Shown: positions 11,099 through 19,760 of the stretch, in pieces | How positions within the stretch are numbered: the first letter of the stretch is position 1 | Layout: each line of letters starts with the position of its first letter | Assembly: GCF_000308295.2 (NCBI RefSeq) | Contig: NZ_HG326652.1 | Location: 1,820,186-1,884,185 of the forward strand | Reading direction: 5' to 3' | DNA: 64,000 bases | DNA from: Afipia birgiae 34632 | GTDB lineage: Bacteria; Pseudomonadota; Alphaproteobacteria; Rhizobiales; Xanthobacteraceae | Notes under the pieces: generated by a model | What the model was told of the DNA's origin: nothing | Database searches by the model: none | What the model saw: the letters and a program-made list of their open reading frames with translations, nothing else | Position numbers and translations under genes: made by a program

Positions 11099-12334
11099 AT
11101 GACTGCGCTGCGAGCACTCCGCCCGGTTTTCCCGATTCTGCTCGGCGCATCCTTGATGCTCACCCTGAGCATGGGTATCAGGCAGAGCCTCGGCATTTTC
11201 ATGCAACCGCTGACACGGGATGTTGGCATCTCGATCTCCGAGTTTACGCTGGCCATCGCAATCCAGAACCTGGCGTGGGGCTTCACGCAGCCGATTGCAG
11301 GTGCCTATGCAGCGCGCTTCGGATTTCGGCCCATCATGCTGATCGGCGCGGGACTTTACATTGCCGGCCTCATTCTCATGGCGAGCGCTCAGGGCCTTCT
11401 CAGCATCATGATCGGCGCCGGCATCCTGATCGGCACATCGCTGTCCTGTATCGCTTCGTCGGTGAGCATGGCGGTGGCGGCACGTGCCGTTCCGGCACCA
11501 TCGCGCAGTCTGGTCCTCGGCATCGTATCGGCCGCGGGATCGCTGGGTGCACTGATCGCGGCGCCGCTTGGTCAGGCACTGAGTCAGGAATATGGCTGGC
11601 GCTTTGGCGTTGCCGGTTTCGTAATCCTGTCGCTGGCGCTGATCCCCGCAACATGGTTTGCCGGAAAAGTGGACAAGGTCCCGCTTCCCGCGACGACATC
11701 AACTGATATGGATAATATTTCCGCGAAAACCGCGGCCGGCCGCGCATTCGGAAACGCCTCCTTCATCGTGATGACGGGGGCGTATTTCGTCTGCGGAATG
11801 CAGCTCGTGTTTCTCACGACACACCTTCCAACCTATCTCGCAATCTGTGGCATGGACCCGATGTTGAGCGCCCAGACGCTCGGCGTGATCGGCGGATTCA
11901 ACGTTATCGGCAGCCTGTTCTTCGGCTGGGCAGGCGGCAGATGGAATAAGCTCGCGCTGCTCGGCGGAATCTATTTTTCGCGGTCTCTCATTCTGGCGTG
12001 GTACTTCATGCAGACGCCGACGACCACGACGACACTGATCTTCGCGGCCTTGATGGGCTTTCTGTGGCTCGGCGTCGGCCCGCTGGTCGCAGGCGCAATC
12101 GTTGAGATGTTCGGACTGAAGTGGCAGGCGATGATCAGCGGCCTTGCATTCATGAGCCACCAACTCGGCAGCTTCCTCGGCGCGCTTGGCGGCGGCCTGA
12201 TTTACGACTCGCTCGGCTCCTACACGCTGGCGTGGCAGGTCGGCGTCGCGATAGGTCTGACGGCTGGCATCATCCAGATTGCGTTTGCGCTGATACGCCC
12301 GTCCGAGCCACCGCTGGCTCTGCGAACGACATAG
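11099..12334 (+). CDS. Major facilitator superfamily transporter
   Basis: Inner-membrane carrier of 411 residues with 12 hydrophobic segments and an MFS loop-2/3 motif variant 'GAYAARFGFRPIMLIGAGL'. The end of the first half reads 'GIVSAAGSLGALIAAPLGQ' and the second half contains 'GWAGGRWNK'. It resembles monocarboxylate/oxalate-formate type carriers of rhizobia, but the ligand cannot be read from the sequence. ATG 11099 is preceded by AAGGGAAA about ten bases upstream. A 240-bp spacer separates it from the divergent dusA, so it probably has its own promoter. It ends 27 bases before the convergent ABC-F stop codon. Confidence 0.88.
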   Translation: MTALRALRPVFPILLGASLMLTLSMGIRQSLGIFMQPLTRDVGISISEFTLAIAIQNLAWGFTQPIAGAYAARFGFRPIMLIGAGLYIAGLILMASAQGLLSIMIGAGILIGTSLSCIASSVSMAVAARAVPAPSRSLVLGIVSAAGSLGALIAAPLGQALSQEYGWRFGVAGFVILSLALIPATWFAGKVDKVPLPATTSTDMDNISAKTAAGRAFGNASFIVMTGAYFVCGMQLVFLTTHLPTYLAICGMDPMLSAQTLGVIGGFNVIGSLFFGWAGGRWNKLALLGGIYFSRSLILAWYFMQTPTTTTTLIFAALMGFLWLGVGPLVAGAIVEMFGLKWQAMISGLAFMSHQLGSFLGALGGGLIYDSLGSYTLAWQVGVAIGLTAGIIQIAFALIRPSEPPLALRTT

Positions 12335-12361
12335 TCCAGAGCCGAACGACTTCAGGTAAGC

Positions 12362-13984
12362 TCAGCTACGCAGGCCGGGAGCCTCGTGGCCGGTACGTGC
12401 GACATACTCGGTATAGCCGCCGCCATACTGGTGAATGCCATCGGGCGTCAATTCCAGTACCCGGTTCGACAATGCGGCCAGGAAATGCCGGTCATGCGAA
12501 ACGAACAGCATGGTGCCCTCATACTGCGATAGCGCTGTGATGAGCATTTCCTTCGTCGCCATATCGAGATGGTTGGTGGGCTCGTCCAGCACCAGGAAGT
12601 TGGGCGGGTCGAACAGCATCTTCGCCATGACAAGCCGCGCCTTCTCGCCGCCTGAAAGCACACGGCATCTCTTCTCGACATCGTCGCCCGAGAATCCGAA
12701 GCAGCCGGCCAACGCGCGTAGCGAACCCTGCCCCGCCTGAGGAAACGAGTACTCCAACTCTTCAAACACCGTGCGTTCGCCGTCGAGCAAATCCATCGCG
12801 TGCTGGGCGAAGTAGCCCAGCTTCACGCTACCTCCCACAGCCACCGTTCCGTCATCCGGCTCGGTCGAGCCAGTCACAAGCTTCAACAGTGTGGATTTTC
12901 CAGCGCCATTGATTCCCATCACGCACCAGCGCTCCCGGCGGCGGATCTGGAAGTCGAGCCCCTCGTAGATGCTCCGGCTGCCGTAGCCTTTGTGGACATT
13001 CTTGAGGCTTACAACATCCTCACCCGATCGCGGCGCCGGCAGGAAGTCGAAAGTAACCGTCTGGCGGCGTTTGGGCGGTTCGACCCGCTCGATCTTGTCC
13101 AGCTTCTTCACCCGGCTCTGGACCTGCGCGGCATGGGACGCACGCGCCTTGAAGCGCTCGATGAATTTGATTTCCTTGGCGAGCATCGCCTGCTGACGCT
13201 CGAATTGGGCCTGCTGCTGCTTTTCGCTCAGCGCACGCTGTTGTTCGTAGAATTCGTAGTTGCCGGAGTAGGACGTTAAGCCGCCACCGTCGATCTCCAC
13301 CACCTTGGTAACGATGCGGTTCATGAACTCGCGGTCGTGCGACGTCATCAGCAGAACGCCCTCGTAGCCTTTCAGGAATTCTTCCAGCCAGATGAGGCTC
13401 TCCAGATCCAGATGGTTGCTCGGTTCGTCGAGCAGCATGGCATCGGGACGCATCAGGAGAATGCGGGCCAACGCCACGCGCATCTTCCAGCCACCCGACA
13501 ATGCGCCGACGTCGCCGTCCATCATTTCTTGGCTGAAGCTGAGGCCCGCGAGGACTTCGCGCGCCCGGCCCTCAAGCGCATAGCCGTCAAGCTCCTCGAA
13601 CCGATGCTGCACCTCGCCGTAGCGCTCGATGATGCTGTCCATCTCGTCTGCCCGATCCGGATCGGCCATGGCAGCTTCCAGTTCCTTCAGTTCCGTGGCG
13701 ACGGCACTCACCGGGCCCGCACCGTCCATCACCTCGGACACCGCGCTGCGGCCAGACATCTCGCCAACATCCTGGCTGAAATAACCGATGGTCACACCCC
13801 GATCGACGGCGACCTGCCCTTCATCGGGTACTTCCCGGCCCGTAATCATCCGGAACAGCGTCGTCTTTCCTGCGCCGTTAGGGCCCACCAATCCGACTTT
13901 CTCTCCCCTCTGAAGGGCCGCGGACGCCTCAATAAAGAGAATCTGATGGCCATTTTGCTTGCTGATATTGTCGAGACGAATCAT
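12362..13984 (-). CDS. ABC-F family ATPase (ribosome-associated, EttA/Uup/YheS-type)
   Basis: Cytosolic 540-residue protein with two ABC ATPase modules and no membrane segments. Module 1 has Walker A 'GPNGAGKTTL' (~33-42), signature 'LSGGWKMRVAL' and 'LLDEPSNHLD'. Module 2 has 'GINGAGKSTLLK' (~347-358), 'LSGGEKARLVMAK' and 'LVLDEPTNHLD'. A helical Q/R/K-rich linker (~residues 240-310, 'EKQQQAQFERQQAMLAKE') corresponds to the P-site tRNA interaction motif of ABC-F translation factors. The start is ATG 13984 at the first ABC strand. By length and linker it is closest to the YheS/Uup-like housekeeping class rather than to an antibiotic-resistance type. It is monocistronic. Confidence 0.92.
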   Translation of the reverse strand: MIRLDNISKQNGHQILFIEASAALQRGEKVGLVGPNGAGKTTLFRMITGREVPDEGQVAVDRGVTIGYFSQDVGEMSGRSAVSEVMDGAGPVSAVATELKELEAAMADPDRADEMDSIIERYGEVQHRFEELDGYALEGRAREVLAGLSFSQEMMDGDVGALSGGWKMRVALARILLMRPDAMLLDEPSNHLDLESLIWLEEFLKGYEGVLLMTSHDREFMNRIVTKVVEIDGGGLTSYSGNYEFYEQQRALSEKQQQAQFERQQAMLAKEIKFIERFKARASHAAQVQSRVKKLDKIERVEPPKRRQTVTFDFLPAPRSGEDVVSLKNVHKGYGSRSIYEGLDFQIRRRERWCVMGINGAGKSTLLKLVTGSTEPDDGTVAVGGSVKLGYFAQHAMDLLDGERTVFEELEYSFPQAGQGSLRALAGCFGFSGDDVEKRCRVLSGGEKARLVMAKMLFDPPNFLVLDEPTNHLDMATKEMLITALSQYEGTMLFVSHDRHFLAALSNRVLELTPDGIHQYGGGYTEYVARTGHEAPGLRS

Positions 13985-14087
13985 ATGTGCACGGGACCCG
14001 GAACAAGGAGTTTCGGCCGTGCTTTAAGCCATGTGGCGCATCAACGGAAGGGTGTTCCGAGCCGCCGCGGCGCCTTCAAATATCCAT

Positions 14088-16682
14088 CTAGGCCAGGTGA
14101 AAATCGCTTTGATGCGTATGAAGTTCCACCGATGAACTGAGCCGGGCACTCCCGTGTTCGTCATGGGCCGTGAAGAGGTCAAAGCTTGTCATCACATGGA
14201 CAAGCGCTGCCACATCAGGCCCATCCCCCGACCCTGATCTGCCGGAAGGTGTCAGATCAGGGGCCGAGCGGACGGCGTGGTCTGTGTCGCGGCCCAGATC
14301 CGATCTAAAAACGAAGCTATCAGTACTCGAAACATCGCGCTGATGTCCGGAAGTGCCGCTCCAGTTGAATGTCACATTGAAGCTGGTCGAGAAAGAGTTA
14401 TGACCATGGTGTGATGCATTCGTTTGACTTGAATATTCGGAAACCGCTCGCGACCCGCCCGCATTCTGGTCGGAGAATCCCGATCGATCAGAATCAAGGT
14501 CTGTTGGATCCGGCATGTAGGGCGACCCATGTGCACGCGCTCCGATCGCGCCGCTTTCATGCGCATTGTTCGACGATACCTCATATGAAACGTGTTCATT
14601 GGAAGACGACGAAGTCGCCTGTCTTGATGACGATGCCGAATTTTCATCCCTCGCCAGCGTGGACTCTCGGGAGCACTTTTCGTCGCAGCTGGCGACATCG
14701 GTCTTTCGTGCCTCGAATCTGTGATTGTCATGTTCCAAACCGCTGGAAGCAACATCGCTGTCGTCCCCCGTTACGTCAGGACGACCGTCCTTGTCCGCAA
14801 CGAGGTTGTGATCCTGCGAAGCGGTCGCGCGGCTCGTTAAATCATCGTCAAACCCGTGATGATGGTGGTGGTGATGATTGTCCGCAATAACGAGATCGAA
14901 CTCATCGACGGCCGTGGCATTATGCTCATCACTCGCGATAACCTTGATGTGAATCACAGATTCTTCACCCTTGGGCGGCGTTCCGGAAAACGTCATCGTC
15001 ACCGGATCGAAGTCAAGCCAGTATGGAAGCGGATCGCCATTCGCCAATGTCGCGCGGTAAGTCAGAGTGTCGTTCGCGTCGAGATCGGCAAATACACCGG
15101 CCGCGATGACATAATCGAATCTGCAGCCCTCTCGCACCCGCTGATCCGGAATCGCGTGCTCCACCGTTGGCGCGTCGTTCAGTCCATTGATTGTCAGTGT
15201 CAGCGTTTCCGGAATAGCGGATGTTCCGGGCTGGCTCTCGAATCCGATCGTATAGATCGCCGATTCCCCAACGCCGAGAAATGCGAACTGACTCGCATCG
15301 TACGTCACGACGCCGGTAGCGGGATCAACATGCACCAAATTGGCGAGGTTGACGCCCTGAGGTGTCGGCACAGTGCTTTCCACGTTCGTAACAGTGCCGG
15401 TGCCTGGGACATAGCGTCCCGCCGATTCTTCGATAACTCGCCCGTCAACTGAGACCGTGACCTGACCGCTGATAGTAAAATTTCGTTCGACGGGTCCTTG
15501 CGACGCCTGTACATCCACGACGTTTGCCACTGCGATTGCGCGCACCACCGGAGCTGCGGGAGCCTCTGGAAAGATCAGGAGATCCTGCGCCGTTGCGATG
15601 GTCGGTATGAGGACAGCGCCGTTTGCCAGAGCGATCAGCGCAGGCACGCCGGACTCACTCCCCAGCGCGGCAAAGCTCCTAGTGGAATTTGCAAGCGGGT
15701 TCACACTGGAACCGGTCCGATCGTTTCCGGGGCCGTCCGGATTGTAGTTGGGATAGTAGATCTGAAAGACCTCCTGAATGAGGCTCTTCTCGCCCTGAAT
15801 ATCCGCGAGCGTTTTCAGCTGATCAACCGCTGAGACCGGCTGGCCCGCGCCGAGCGGCGAAACTACCGTCACAAGTCCGGCGTGCGATACCACGCGAATA
15901 AGATCGCCACTGACCTTGTCATAGAGATGAAACGATCCGACCTTTCCGTCCGGCTCCTTGAGCACAGAGAATTTGCTCGGTCCATCGTCCGCCGCGATCT
16001 CCACCATAATGGCGGTACCCCGAATACCCATCGTCGCGACAGGCGTTTCAACGCGCATATTTCCGTATTTGGCCGTGTGTCCGGCAACGAGGGTGATGGC
16101 TCCTTGCACGAGACTTAGAAGCGACGAGTTGGACGATCCGTTTGGATCATACGTCATCTCATCCAGAACAATACGCGCATTCGAAGCAAGGCCAAGGGCT
16201 GTACCATCGACGAAACTGATTCCAATCGTGGTATCAGCGCCCGTCTGGACAACGTCGCCCTTGAGAAGCCTGTCACCCTGCTTCAACTCAACGGGCACAC
16301 CATTTCGGGTAACGACCGCAGTGCCGCCCACCTTGACAACATTGCCAACTGCGGCGACCGCGCCCGCGATCTGGTCTGCCTGGGCATATTGAACCCTTGC
16401 TGTCATCGCTTCGACGACTCGTCCCGAGAGGCTCGCTCCTTCTGGAGACATCAGCATCGAACGATGTTCACCCTTGAAATATTCCGGGATAGTGACGCTT
16501 GCCGTTTCGCGGGAAATAACGAGATCGACACCCAACCGGTCATAGCTTCCGGAAAATAGCAATTTAGCGTCGACAATTGCGGCAGCGCTGAAAGTTGCAG
16601 GACTTTCCGCGCCTTCCGGTCCAAATGTGAATCCATCCGAAACTACGGACTCGACAAAATTCTGCATACTGATCTTGCTCAT
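14088..16682 (-). CDS. Large FecR-domain / cadherin-like protein with His7 run and Ser/Asp/His-rich tail
   Basis: An 864-residue protein with no obvious N-terminal signal peptide. Residues ~110-290 form a FecR domain ('QGDRLLKGDVVQTGADT', 'NARIVLDEM', 'VETPVATMGIRGTA'). Residues ~400-505 are VCBS/Ig-like ('TLTINGLNDAPTV'), and ~505-602 are a dystroglycan/cadherin-like domain ('LPYWLDFDPVTMTFSGTPP'). Seven consecutive His follow at ~603-609, then ~250 residues rich in Ser, Asp, His and Asn with no recognisable fold. In rhizobia such architectures are usually large exported surface proteins, often type I substrates; no ABC exporter is in the window. The FecR domain here is probably structural or ligand-binding, since no TonB receptor or ECF sigma gene is near. 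ATG 16682 was chosen over the in-frame upstream start. Confidence 0.82.
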   Translation of the reverse strand: MSKISMQNFVESVVSDGFTFGPEGAESPATFSAAAIVDAKLLFSGSYDRLGVDLVISRETASVTIPEYFKGEHRSMLMSPEGASLSGRVVEAMTARVQYAQADQIAGAVAAVGNVVKVGGTAVVTRNGVPVELKQGDRLLKGDVVQTGADTTIGISFVDGTALGLASNARIVLDEMTYDPNGSSNSSLLSLVQGAITLVAGHTAKYGNMRVETPVATMGIRGTAIMVEIAADDGPSKFSVLKEPDGKVGSFHLYDKVSGDLIRVVSHAGLVTVVSPLGAGQPVSAVDQLKTLADIQGEKSLIQEVFQIYYPNYNPDGPGNDRTGSSVNPLANSTRSFAALGSESGVPALIALANGAVLIPTIATAQDLLIFPEAPAAPVVRAIAVANVVDVQASQGPVERNFTISGQVTVSVDGRVIEESAGRYVPGTGTVTNVESTVPTPQGVNLANLVHVDPATGVVTYDASQFAFLGVGESAIYTIGFESQPGTSAIPETLTLTINGLNDAPTVEHAIPDQRVREGCRFDYVIAAGVFADLDANDTLTYRATLANGDPLPYWLDFDPVTMTFSGTPPKGEESVIHIKVIASDEHNATAVDEFDLVIADNHHHHHHHGFDDDLTSRATASQDHNLVADKDGRPDVTGDDSDVASSGLEHDNHRFEARKTDVASCDEKCSRESTLARDENSASSSRQATSSSSNEHVSYEVSSNNAHESGAIGARAHGSPYMPDPTDLDSDRSGFSDQNAGGSRAVSEYSSQTNASHHGHNSFSTSFNVTFNWSGTSGHQRDVSSTDSFVFRSDLGRDTDHAVRSAPDLTPSGRSGSGDGPDVAALVHVMTSFDLFTAHDEHGSARLSSSVELHTHQSDFHLA

Positions 16683-16773
16683 GCGGGTTCTGGTGCCTCC
16701 GCTCGATACCATCCGTTGCTATAGCAACGCTGCTTCACCCTGTGCCATTACGCGATCAACGATATGCTTCCTT

Positions 16774-17001
16774 TCAATTTACTGCCATTTTTTCGGTTGG
16801 CGATTTCCGGCCTTTCCAAAGCGGAAACCAATGCGGCATTTCCGGTCTGCTTGTGAAACTTGAGCGCGGTGTAACGTAATCATCTTGCAGACTGCGGAAG
16901 GCCGACGGGTCGTAGTCGATACGGTCCCGCGCGGCATCATTTATGATCTGAAGATAGCCTGCGAAGTGCCAGACCATTTCGGTTATACCGCCGGGCACCA
17001 T
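16774..17001 (-). CDS. Small hypothetical protein (75 aa)
   Basis: A 75-residue ORF of unknown function. The case for it is the translation-initiation site: on the minus strand AGGAGG is followed five bases later by ATG 17001, a near-perfect Shine-Dalgarno. The product begins 'MVPGGITEMVWHFAGYLQII', contains a hydrophobic N-terminal stretch and ends with a basic, proline-containing tail. It lies between the FecR-domain gene (92 bases downstream) and the Q/D-rich gene upstream, from which it is separated by a hairpin terminator, so it may be transcribed with the FecR gene. No homologue is recognised; it may be a short regulator or accessory factor. Confidence 0.5.
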   Translation of the reverse strand: MVPGGITEMVWHFAGYLQIINDAARDRIDYDPSAFRSLQDDYVTPRSSFTSRPEMPHWFPLWKGRKSPTEKMAVN

Positions 17002-17090
17002 GGGAGCCTCCTATGTCAGGCTCAAGCGAGCGACGATCCTGCTGGGCGAGTCGCAAACTACAAATCGTTTCAACCTATGAAAAATCGAGG

Positions 17091-17120
17091 AAAACCCGCG
17101 CGGCGGATGCTGCGCGGGTT
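17091..17120 (-). terminator. Rho-independent terminator after the Q/D/N-rich gene
   Basis: Stem AACCCGCGC / GCGCGGGTT (17093-17101 and 17112-17120) with a 10-base loop is followed on the minus strand by TTTTCCTCGATTTTT. It starts ten bases after the stop codon of the gene at 17131-17814. Confidence 0.75.
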
Positions 17121-17130
17121 CTATTTCTGA

Positions 17131-17814
17131 TCAGCCTACGCCGAGATCGTGACTGTCGGTCCAGCCATTACCAGCTGCATTCAGGGTGATGCTATTGAAC
17201 TGGATGTTCGCGCCCAACGTGATGGTCTGGTTGAACGCGTCCTGAGAGAGCGCCGCGTCTGCACTTGCAATGACACCGCTCGCGCTATCACCAATGACGT
17301 CATCGATCTTCGAGTCCATCTTGGTGTCGCCGCCTTCGGACTTCGGATCCATATCGAATCCGCTTCCGCTGTAGGTAACGCTGGCGGTTGACGCGTCGTG
17401 ATCGACAAGGTTGTTGACGTGATCGATGTTGAAGGCGCTACCGTCTCCCTCGAGCGTCTGGTTCACCACGTCCGGCATGATCACCGCGCCACGCACGTCG
17501 CTGAGGCATGGCAGGTCGATAACCGGGCTGCTCAGACCATCGGCTCTGAGATCAAGATCGACCTTGACGTCCACATCGACGTTGACCTTGTTATCGATGG
17601 TGTTCTCGATCTTGTTGTCGTTGCTGTTCCTGTTGTCATTGTCGTTCTCGCTCTTGAAATCAAGCGACTGAACCGCGAGCTGAGCTTGACCTTGGGCCTG
17701 TTCCTGCCCCTGAAGCTGCGCCTGCAAATTGGCTTGCTTCTGGTCTTGATCCTGATCCTGCTTCTGGTCTTGGTTGGGATCACTCTTTGGCTTGGGCTGA
17801 TAACGCTGACCCAT
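17131..17814 (-). CDS. Low-complexity Q/D/N-rich hypothetical protein (227 aa)
   Basis: Unknown protein of unusual composition. Residues ~3-50 are built of Lys/Pro/Gln/Asp repeats ('QDQKQDQDQDQKQ', then 'QAQLQGQEQAQGQAQLA'). Residues ~55-95 alternate Asn/Asp with hydrophobics ('NDNDNRNSNDNKIENTIDN', 'VNVDVDVKVDLDLRAD'), a pattern that could form beta strands. The C-terminal half has 'ASVTYSGSGFDMDP' and ends 'FNSITLNAAGNGWTDSHDLGVG'. There is no signal peptide or membrane segment. ATG 17814 has AGGAG six bases upstream. It has its own terminator. The neighbouring FecR/cadherin-like gene suggests a shared surface or matrix role, but this is inference from adjacency. Confidence 0.72.
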   Translation of the reverse strand: MGQRYQPKPKSDPNQDQKQDQDQDQKQANLQAQLQGQEQAQGQAQLAVQSLDFKSENDNDNRNSNDNKIENTIDNKVNVDVDVKVDLDLRADGLSSPVIDLPCLSDVRGAVIMPDVVNQTLEGDGSAFNIDHVNNLVDHDASTASVTYSGSGFDMDPKSEGGDTKMDSKIDDVIGDSASGVIASADAALSQDAFNQTITLGANIQFNSITLNAAGNGWTDSHDLGVG

Positions 17815-18221
17815 GACGAACTCCTATTGGGTAAGGAGCATCTCGTCGCCTCGAAAATCGCTGATCTTCTGCGTCTGCGATCGTCACTGCGTTGCGATGC
17901 GGTTGATGTCGGTCTCCCGACTGCGATCCCCTCGCAACTCTTTGCGAGACTTCGCATCGTCAGCGTTGCTTATGTGGAAGTCACGGAATAGCCGCACATT
18001 CGAGCACCTCCCGCAGCCTTAGGCATTACGGCGCAGTAACCGTTTGATGCTCTGAAGACAAAACCATAAGCCATGTGGCAGCCGCGCTAATCCTTTCGGC
18101 TAGCTCCATTCTCCAACCACGCGAGATTTTCTGAAACTTCAACCTGCGAAATGCTGCCTTGCCTGGCGCAACATAGAAACGCGGAATGAAATGAATTGTT
18201 TAGCAGCCTTTTTACCGAAGG
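17815..18221 (-). other. 407-bp spacer without a supported gene
   Basis: No ORF with a credible start, ribosome site or protein-like composition was found on either strand. The stretch presumably holds the promoter of the Q/D/N-rich gene and the 3' region of the minus-strand gene at 18222-18833. I could not place -35/-10 boxes with confidence. Confidence 0.5.
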
Positions 18222-18833
18222 TCATTTCTCAGCACCGCGCGGATTTGGCTGTCTTGCCCCCTCCCGGGACAGCACGGCGTTTGATTGCAGGTGAGCTTCA
18301 AGCCGTGGCAGAAAATCCCAAATGTCGCGATTGATACGGGTCATTTCTTTGATGGTCTTGAGCATGCTCTTCAGCCGCGCCTCATCCATCGGCTTCATCT
18401 CGCCGAACTGAAGACTGTTCTTGGTCTGCACAATTCGCATCGACTGGGTATGTGCTATCTGACCGCCGGCATCGACCGTGTACATGCAGTGATTGAATTC
18501 ATTTCGAACATGCGTCGTTTCGTTGAACCGTTCGATGATCTTCGAAAGCGACCGGTCGAGAGCCCTATCCTTGATCATGATCTTCGACAGGCGCTGGATA
18601 AGATCGAGCCGCGCTCTGGTGGTGTTGAGCGTAGCAAATGTTAGTGCTGCAGACGCCTGGTCTGTTTTCAGCAAGATCATCAGAATATAGATGAAGAGGC
18701 TTTCATTGTTAGACCAGCTCGAAACCAGGTTTCCGATCAATGCCAGAATCAGCGTACGGCGATCAGCGGTTGCCGGCGCAGATGCGGCGAGCGCCTCGAA
18801 ATCCGGCTTTGGTGGAAGCTGGCTGAGCACCAT
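18222..18833 (-). CDS. Helical hypothetical protein with an RNxxxH (HEPN-like) motif
   Basis: A 203-residue, apparently all-helical cytosolic protein of unknown function. Residues ~28-57 are hydrophobic ('LILALIGNLVSSW', 'SLFIYILMILL'); residues ~62-120 contain 'LNTTRARLDLIQRL' and then 'THVRNEFNHCMY', in which Arg110, Asn111 and His115 fit the RX4H signature, with a polar residue after Arg, of HEPN ribonucleases. A single motif in a helical protein can arise by chance, so this is a hint only. Similar uncharacterised proteins occur in Bradyrhizobium relatives (recollection, not searched). The start ATG 18833 has only a weak ribosome site. The gene is divergent from the next one, 51 bases away. 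Confidence 0.7.
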   Translation of the reverse strand: MVLSQLPPKPDFEALAASAPATADRRTLILALIGNLVSSWSNNESLFIYILMILLKTDQASAALTFATLNTTRARLDLIQRLSKIMIKDRALDRSLSKIIERFNETTHVRNEFNHCMYTVDAGGQIAHTQSMRIVQTKNSLQFGEMKPMDEARLKSMLKTIKEMTRINRDIWDFLPRLEAHLQSNAVLSREGARQPNPRGAEK

Positions 18834-18884
18834 GAGACTGGTCTACCCCTAACTTGATCTGGAGCATTACGTGTCTTTGGATGT

Positions 18885-19385
18885 ATGATCAGGCAGGTCA
18901 TTGACCAACACAAGGGCAACGCATGCATTTTGGTCGTTTTTGGAACGACCGGATGGAGCGACAGCATGCTGCGCTGGATCGTTGACGTCTCCAGAGTCCG
19001 CAGAGCTCGCAAGGCGGCTTGCGCAGCGATCTCTCCCTTGATCGCAAGGAGCCGGCTCCGCCTGGGCGTTATCCCTGACGCCACATGGTCGAACCCCTAT
19101 GTCGTAGGCTTCATGGTCATGCTGATTACGATCGCAGCCAAAACTGAAATCGGAAAGATCGAGGGTCAACCCCTGTGTCTCGTGCAAGCGGGAGCATGGC
19201 AGGACATCACCGGCCGCAGATCGGGCTTGATCGGCGAAGAAGTTCTTCTGCTGAACGCTGCACGAAATCGCGATTTCGAGATCGGCTGTCAGAACGCAAT
19301 GACGCTGGGCTCTCATCGGCAGTTCAATTTTGACGCCTGGTCCCGGCACGGAATGGCAAGAACGCAATCTCGATCTACGCGATGA
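18885..19385 (+). CDS. Hypothetical protein (166 aa), possible altered 3' end
   Basis: Unknown protein beginning 'MIRQVIDQHKGNACILVVFG'. It is compositionally protein-like through about residue 140: 'WSNPYVVGFMVMLITIAAK' is a hydrophobic segment and 'IGEEVLLLNAARNRDFEIG' a helical one. The final ~25 residues are Ser/Arg-rich and look less natural; one frame over, an open stretch to a TAG near 19435 reads '..GTEWQERNLDLRDDGAS', so a frameshift near 19290-19330 is possible but not proven. ATG 18885 is used; another ATG at 18881 is out of frame. No family is recognised. It is divergent from the HEPN-like gene and may share its promoter region. Confidence 0.6.
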   Translation: MIRQVIDQHKGNACILVVFGTTGWSDSMLRWIVDVSRVRRARKAACAAISPLIARSRLRLGVIPDATWSNPYVVGFMVMLITIAAKTEIGKIEGQPLCLVQAGAWQDITGRRSGLIGEEVLLLNAARNRDFEIGCQNAMTLGSHRQFNFDAWSRHGMARTQSRSTR

Positions 19386-19760
19386 CGGCGCCAGCATCAT
19401 CTGGTCGGAGCGAGATGATATATCTGCACTTTAGGAACGATTCTTTGATGCGCATGTCGCAGTACATATTTCCGACATCGGAAGAGAGCTGGGCAAAACG
19501 CCCTTTGAATTCTCCTGAACGGAAACATTGATCCAGTCCAGATTTTCTTTGAAATGAGTTCCCGCCGGAATGGAACCAATAGGTTGTGCGACGCCACAAG
19601 CACGTCGGAAAAGCATCACAGGCTTGCAATAAACGCAGGGTGCCCTAAAGTTGGATGAATTATTTGAGCAGAAAATTACGAATTAAGCAGAGCCAACAGC
19701 GAAGCCAGCAGAGTCACGGAGAATCTCTCTAGTACGGAATATTACGAGTAAAGGTGTGTC
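19386..19760 (+). other. 375-bp spacer upstream of the LuxR-type regulator
   Basis: This AT-richer stretch has no convincing ORF; short minus-strand ORFs here lack ribosome sites and natural composition. It probably contains the promoter and leader of the LuxR-family gene starting at 19761. Its first 50 bases remain open in a frame that could be a shifted continuation of the preceding gene. Confidence 0.45.

Noticed and set aside
10121-11706. Plus-strand ORFs over dusA and the MFS gene start
   Set aside because: dusA and the MFS carrier account for the sequence; the alternatives show no family features.
17398-17991. 197-codon plus-strand ORF antisense to the Q/D/N-rich gene
   Set aside because: Its Val/Leu/Ile repeats are the complement of the QDQ repeats; the minus ORF has the better ribosome site and a terminator.
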